In this document: one piece after another, positions 6,273 to 8,929 of the stretch
How positions within the stretch are numbered: the stretch's first letter is position 1
Layout of the letters: each line of letters opens with the position of its first letter
Assembly (NCBI GenBank): GCA_938029995.1
Contig: CALHGI010000517.1
Location: forward strand, 1-8,929
DNA: 8,929 nucleotides
Source of the DNA: an uncultured cyanobacterium
GTDB taxonomy: Bacteria > Cyanobacteriota > Cyanobacteriia > Phormidesmidales > Phormidesmidaceae
Direction of reading: 5' to 3'
Notes under the pieces: model-generated
Databases searched by the model: none
Told to the model about the DNA's origin: nothing
The model's input: only the letters and a program-made list of their open reading frames with translations
Translations under genes and position numbers: made by a program

Positions 6273-6287
6273 CCTAATTGCATTAGG
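6273..6287. promoter_or_regulatory. Inverted repeat CCTAAT-TGC-ATTAGG
   Basis: Six-bp perfect arms with a 3-bp spacer, about 73 nt before the TTG start of the radical SAM gene. The shape suits a small operator. No clear -35/-10 pair was found in the 178 nt between the gap2 terminator and that start. Confidence 0.4.
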
Positions 6288-6359
6288 ATATGAGCATACT
6301 CGGCCAGAATAATCCGTGATTTTAGTCATTGCCCTCACCCATGGGGCCAAACCTATACT

Positions 6360-8000
6360 TTGACCGCATCTGTCTTTTCAGCAGAACGCCTGCTCTTTAG
6401 CCCCACAGCCTCCAATGTCGATGCCATTCCAGTGGTATTTGCCTTTCCAAATGAATACACCGTTGGTATTACTAGCTTGGGCTACCAGGTAATTTGGGCA
6501 ATGTTGGCCCAGCGTAGCGACCTAAGGGTGGGTCGTTTATTTACCGATACCGCCGAGGGCCTACCCACCCAACCTGAGCTGATGGGGTTTTCGGTGTCGT
6601 GGGAATTGGACTATATCAATATTTTGAACCTGCTAGAACAACAGCAGATTCCCATTCGCAGCTGCGATCGCACCCAGCACCATCCCCTCATCTTCGGCGG
6701 TGGCCCCGTCCTCACCGCCAACCCCGAACCCTTCGCCGACTTTTTCGATGTGGTTCTACTGGGGGATGGGGAAGATCTGATTCCCACCTTTATTGACACC
6801 TACCAATCGGTCCGCTCCGCCAGTCGCCACGAACAACTAATGGCCCTGGCCCAGGTCCCCGGCATCTACAGTCCCAGCCTGTATCAGCCAGTTTACGACA
6901 CCCCCACCGGCCCCATCAGCCGAGTGGCCCCCGCCAGCGGCGTACCGGCCCTGGTCAAAAAACAAACCTACCGGGGCAATGTGCTGCTGGCCTCCACCGT
7001 GGTCACCGAAAAAGCCGCCTGGGAAAATATCTTTATGGTGGAAGTGGTGCGCAGTTGTCCAGAAATGTGCCGCTTTTGCCTAGCCAGCTACCTAACGTTG
7101 CCCTTTCGCACCGCCAGCCTAGAGGCATCCCTCATTCCCGCCATTGAACGCGGGCTACAGGTCACCCAACGACTAGGGTTACTGGGGGCATCGGTGACCC
7201 AACACCCAGAATTTGAAGCGTTATTAGACTACATCAACCAACCGGCCTACGCCGATGTGCGATTGAGCATTGCATCCGTCCGCACCAACACCGTTAATGA
7301 GAAACTGGCCAAAACCCTGGTCAACCATGGCACCAAATCCATCACCATTGCGGTGGAAAGTGGTTCGGAGCGCGTCCGGGAAACCATTAATAAAAAATTG
7401 GCCACCGCCGACATCGAACGAGCCGTGGTCAATGCCAAAGCTGGCGGACTGAGCAGCGTCAAGCTCTACGGCATGGCGGGCATCCCTGGTGAAACCGAGG
7501 CAGACTTAGAGGCCACTGCCACCATGATGCTACAGCTCAAAAAAGCGGCCAAGGGATTACGACTCACCCTTGGCTGCAGCACCTTTGTCCCCAAGGCCCA
7601 CACACCATTTCAGTGGTATGGAGTCAATTCCAAGGCCGAAAAACGCCTAAAATTTTTGCAGAAGTCCCTGCGATCGCAGGGCATTGACTTTAGGCCCGAA
7701 AGCTATAGCTGGTCAGTCATTCAAACCCTCATTTCCAGAGGCGATCGGCGCATTAGCCAGCTGCTAGAGCTAACCCGCCACTATGGCGACTCCCTAGGCA
7801 GCTATCGCCGTGCATTTAAAGAGCTCAAGGGAAAATTGCCACCCCTAGATTTTTACGTCCATAGGGACTGGCCCACGGATCAGCCCCTACCCTGGGACCA
7901 CCTAGAAGGGCCCCTGCCCAAGGCCACCCTAATCAAACATTTACAGGACGCCGAAAACCACATGGATGAGTCAAGGCTGGGCACCCCATCCGCTAAATAA
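6360..8000 (+). CDS. Radical SAM protein with N-terminal B12-binding-like domain, function unknown
   Basis: 546 residues. Residues about 20-150 resemble the cobalamin-binding-like domain common in this superfamily, including NEYTVGITSLGYQV (31-44) and IFGGGPVLTANPEPFADFFD (111-130) followed by LLGDGEDL. The radical SAM core follows, with the [4Fe-4S] motif C233-x3-C237-x2-C240 (RSCPEMCRFC). VESGSERVRETINKK (332-346) and LYGMAGIPGETEADL (369-383) are typical barrel elements. The enzyme should cleave S-adenosylmethionine to start a radical reaction, but the substrate is unknown. No C-terminal DUF2344-like half is attached, unlike some related fusions I recall. TTG at 6360 is the only usable start: the frame is open upstream only to a TGA at 6291 without ATG or GTG, and the first in-frame ATG is codon 48, inside conserved sequence. 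Its 3' end overlaps the opposing small gene by 8 bp. Confidence 0.9.
   Translation: MTASVFSAERLLFSPTASNVDAIPVVFAFPNEYTVGITSLGYQVIWAMLAQRSDLRVGRLFTDTAEGLPTQPELMGFSVSWELDYINILNLLEQQQIPIRSCDRTQHHPLIFGGGPVLTANPEPFADFFDVVLLGDGEDLIPTFIDTYQSVRSASRHEQLMALAQVPGIYSPSLYQPVYDTPTGPISRVAPASGVPALVKKQTYRGNVLLASTVVTEKAAWENIFMVEVVRSCPEMCRFCLASYLTLPFRTASLEASLIPAIERGLQVTQRLGLLGASVTQHPEFEALLDYINQPAYADVRLSIASVRTNTVNEKLAKTLVNHGTKSITIAVESGSERVRETINKKLATADIERAVVNAKAGGLSSVKLYGMAGIPGETEADLEATATMMLQLKKAAKGLRLTLGCSTFVPKAHTPFQWYGVNSKAEKRLKFLQKSLRSQGIDFRPESYSWSVIQTLISRGDRRISQLLELTRHYGDSLGSYRRAFKELKGKLPPLDFYVHRDWPTDQPLPWDHLEGPLPKATLIKHLQDAENHMDESRLGTPSAK
6664..6671. repeat. HIP1 octamer GCGATCGC
   Basis: Second copy of the cyanobacterial HIP1 palindrome, inside the radical SAM gene at about codon 102. 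Confidence 0.9.
7670..7677. repeat. HIP1 octamer GCGATCGC
   Basis: Third HIP1 copy, inside the radical SAM gene near codon 438. It is embedded in a longer palindrome, CCCTGCGATCGCAGGG (7666-7681). Confidence 0.9.
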
Positions 8001-8229
8001 TGTGTCTCCGTCTGAATTGAAACGCCACATCATCATCTTTCTGAAAGAGCACCGCCGATAGCTTTTTCCAAAGGATAAATGGCAGCGTGAGGGGCCACAG
8101 TAGGCCGGTCACGATCACAAATACCCAGTTCAGCACACTCGTCTTGGACGCGGCCGTATCCTTAAAGAACGCATATATGGCGATCAAAAAGGTCGCAACA
8201 GCAGGCAGTATGTAGTACAGATAGCTCAT
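7993..8229 (-). CDS. Small two-span membrane protein, function unknown
   Basis: 78 residues; no named family recognised. Two hydrophobic segments are evident: about 3-22 (YLYYILPAVATFLIAIYAFF) and about 32-54 (VLNWVFVIVTGLLWPLTLPFIL region). A short polar loop, KDTAASKTS (23-31), joins them. The tail is charged (KDDD, 64-67) and ends with RRRHII. Coding is supported by the clean two-helix pattern, the ATG start, and the fact that it fills the space up to the neighbouring gene. The last 8 bp overlap the 3' end of the radical SAM gene on the other strand, so the two stop codons interlock (TAG at 7995-7993, TAA at 7998-8000). It lies 118 nt downstream of mnmH on the same strand and could be read from that promoter. 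No convincing Shine-Dalgarno or promoter was seen. Confidence 0.7.
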   Translation of the reverse strand: MSYLYYILPAVATFLIAIYAFFKDTAASKTSVLNWVFVIVTGLLWPLTLPFILWKKLSAVLFQKDDDVAFQFRRRHII

Positions 8230-8308
8230 AATCAGTCAATTCAAAGCCTAGAAATAAGATCAATAGTTCACAAGCAAACAAAGCTGTCTAAACGTATTTT
8301 TCCATGCT

Positions 8309-8371
8309 AATTAAGGCTCAACCATAGTCCAATCTTTACCACGCGAATTAAGGTTTAGCTGTGATCCAATC
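8309..8371. repeat. Diverged direct repeat of the mnmH 3' end
   Basis: Two 26-bp copies (8309-8334 and 8346-8371), 37 bp apart, match at 19 of 26 positions; all seven differences are transitions. The second copy spans the last codons and stop of mnmH (coding DWITAKP-stop on the minus strand). The first lies just beyond the stop and, in a shifted frame, reads DWTMVEP-stop. It looks like a local duplication of the gene's end that has since decayed. Confidence 0.6.
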
Positions 8372-8929
8372 CCACTCCTGTACCTGACATCGTACAAACT
8401 GGGCCGCCTGCAATGCTGACATTTGGGATACATCAATGGTGGGAATTTCTTTGCCTCGGCGAACTAAATCATGACGGTAAGTACGATCATAATACGTCAG
8501 GATAATGGCGGCGGCATCTGCTAGTTCACCCCTCTTAATGTGTTCCACAGCCTGCTGGGTGCGTAGCCCCCCCAAGCGCTTTTGCAAGCGTTCCGTAGCA
8601 GCAATTAGCTCCGCCGCAACAGCCTGACCATACACCCCTACTAAGATCTCCAAACGCTCTGCCTCGGAGCGGATCACTTCCAGGGTGGGGGCCGCTTCCA
8701 TCTGGGCCATGGTTTCCGAGGGCACCCGGCAGGCCCCCACCCGAAAGCTCTCCGCCTCAATCCACACAGGGCGGTGCGGGTCAAACCCCATCCATTGCTC
8801 AGCAATCAGATTTTCATACTGCTCGGTACTGGGCTGGGGCGGCATCATCAGGGCCCCGTAGCTGCTACCCCGATGGTTCGCTAAACCCTCCAAGTCTAAA
8901 ACCTGTTCTCCTAGGCCCTTCAGGGCATG
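8348..8929 (-). CDS. mnmH: tRNA 2-selenouridine synthase, C-terminal part (partial)
   Basis: The frame is open from the right window edge to a TAA at 8350-8348: 193 residues, with the start outside the window. An apparent start at 8893 is only an internal TTG (Leu) codon, because 12 further in-frame codons upstream (reading HALKGLGEQVLD) continue the same protein. The string VLDLEGLANHRGSSYGA is diagnostic of MnmH/SelU. PVWIEAESFRVGACRVP (visible residues 54-70) and the later RLGGLRTQQAV and YYDRTYRHDLVRRG stretches agree with its C-terminal region. MnmH acts on U34 of tRNAs for Lys, Glu and Gln, converting 2-thiouridine to 2-selenouridine through a geranylated intermediate with selenophosphate. 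The rhodanese domain with its catalytic Cys and the P-loop lie outside the window, so activity cannot be judged. A small membrane protein gene follows 118 nt downstream. Confidence 0.93.
   Translation of the reverse strand, partial: HALKGLGEQVLDLEGLANHRGSSYGALMMPPQPSTEQYENLIAEQWMGFDPHRPVWIEAESFRVGACRVPSETMAQMEAAPTLEVIRSEAERLEILVGVYGQAVAAELIAATERLQKRLGGLRTQQAVEHIKRGELADAAAIILTYYDRTYRHDLVRRGKEIPTIDVSQMSALQAAQFVRCQVQEWDWITAKP

Noticed and set aside
6354..6359. TATACT as a -10 for the radical SAM gene
   Set aside because: It directly abuts the TTG start, so transcription would begin inside the coding sequence.
8348..8893. Complete 181-residue protein starting at 8893
   Set aside because: The apparent start is an internal TTG (Leu) codon of mnmH; the same frame stays open to the window edge and continues the MnmH motif.
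1..8929. A new defence, mobile or CRISPR-like system
   Set aside because: No spaced repeat arrays, transposase, integrase, toxin-antitoxin or nuclease modules were seen; nearly all genes are chromosomal housekeeping types.

Overview
The window reads as chromosomal DNA of a cyanobacterium. Three copies of the octamer GCGATCGC (the HIP1 repeat typical of many cyanobacterial genomes) occur. The GAPDH is the photosynthetic Gap2/GapA type. Several proteins (the anchored protein at 434-988, the radical SAM protein at 6360-8000, the small membrane protein at 7993-8229) look like cyanobacterial proteins of unknown function. I cannot name a genus with confidence.

Layout. (1) 1-248, minus strand: N-terminus of a photolyase/cryptochrome-family gene that runs off the left edge. 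(2) 249-433: divergent control region with 11-bp phased AGTAC motifs and two LexA-like inverted repeats. (3) 434-988, plus: a proline-rich, single-span membrane protein of unknown function. (4) 4672 down to 1200, minus: murC, murB, ebfC (YbaB family) and a low-molecular-weight protein tyrosine phosphatase. murC and murB are 23 nt apart and probably cotranscribed. ebfC has its own promoter candidate, and a perfect 14-bp hairpin separates it from the phosphatase gene. (5) 4673-5104: 432-nt divergent control region for murC and gap2, rich in palindromes. (6) 5105-6121, plus: gap2, followed by a strong intrinsic terminator. (7) 6360-8000, plus: radical SAM protein with a TTG start. (8) 7993-8229, minus: small two-span membrane protein overlapping the radical SAM gene tail to tail by 8 bp. 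(9) 8348-8929, minus: C-terminal part of mnmH/selU (tRNA 2-selenouridine synthase), running off the right edge.

How the genes relate. MurC and MurB catalyse neighbouring steps of peptidoglycan precursor synthesis. Gap2, transcribed divergently, serves the Calvin cycle. The other genes look like independent housekeeping or stress units (DNA repair, tRNA modification, nucleoid protein, phosphatase). I see no mobile element, CRISPR array, tRNA or rRNA, and no new multi-gene system. The most interesting signals are regulatory or small-scale: the LexA-like sites beside the photolyase gene, the palindromic gap2 leader, and a diverged duplication of the last codons of mnmH just after its stop.
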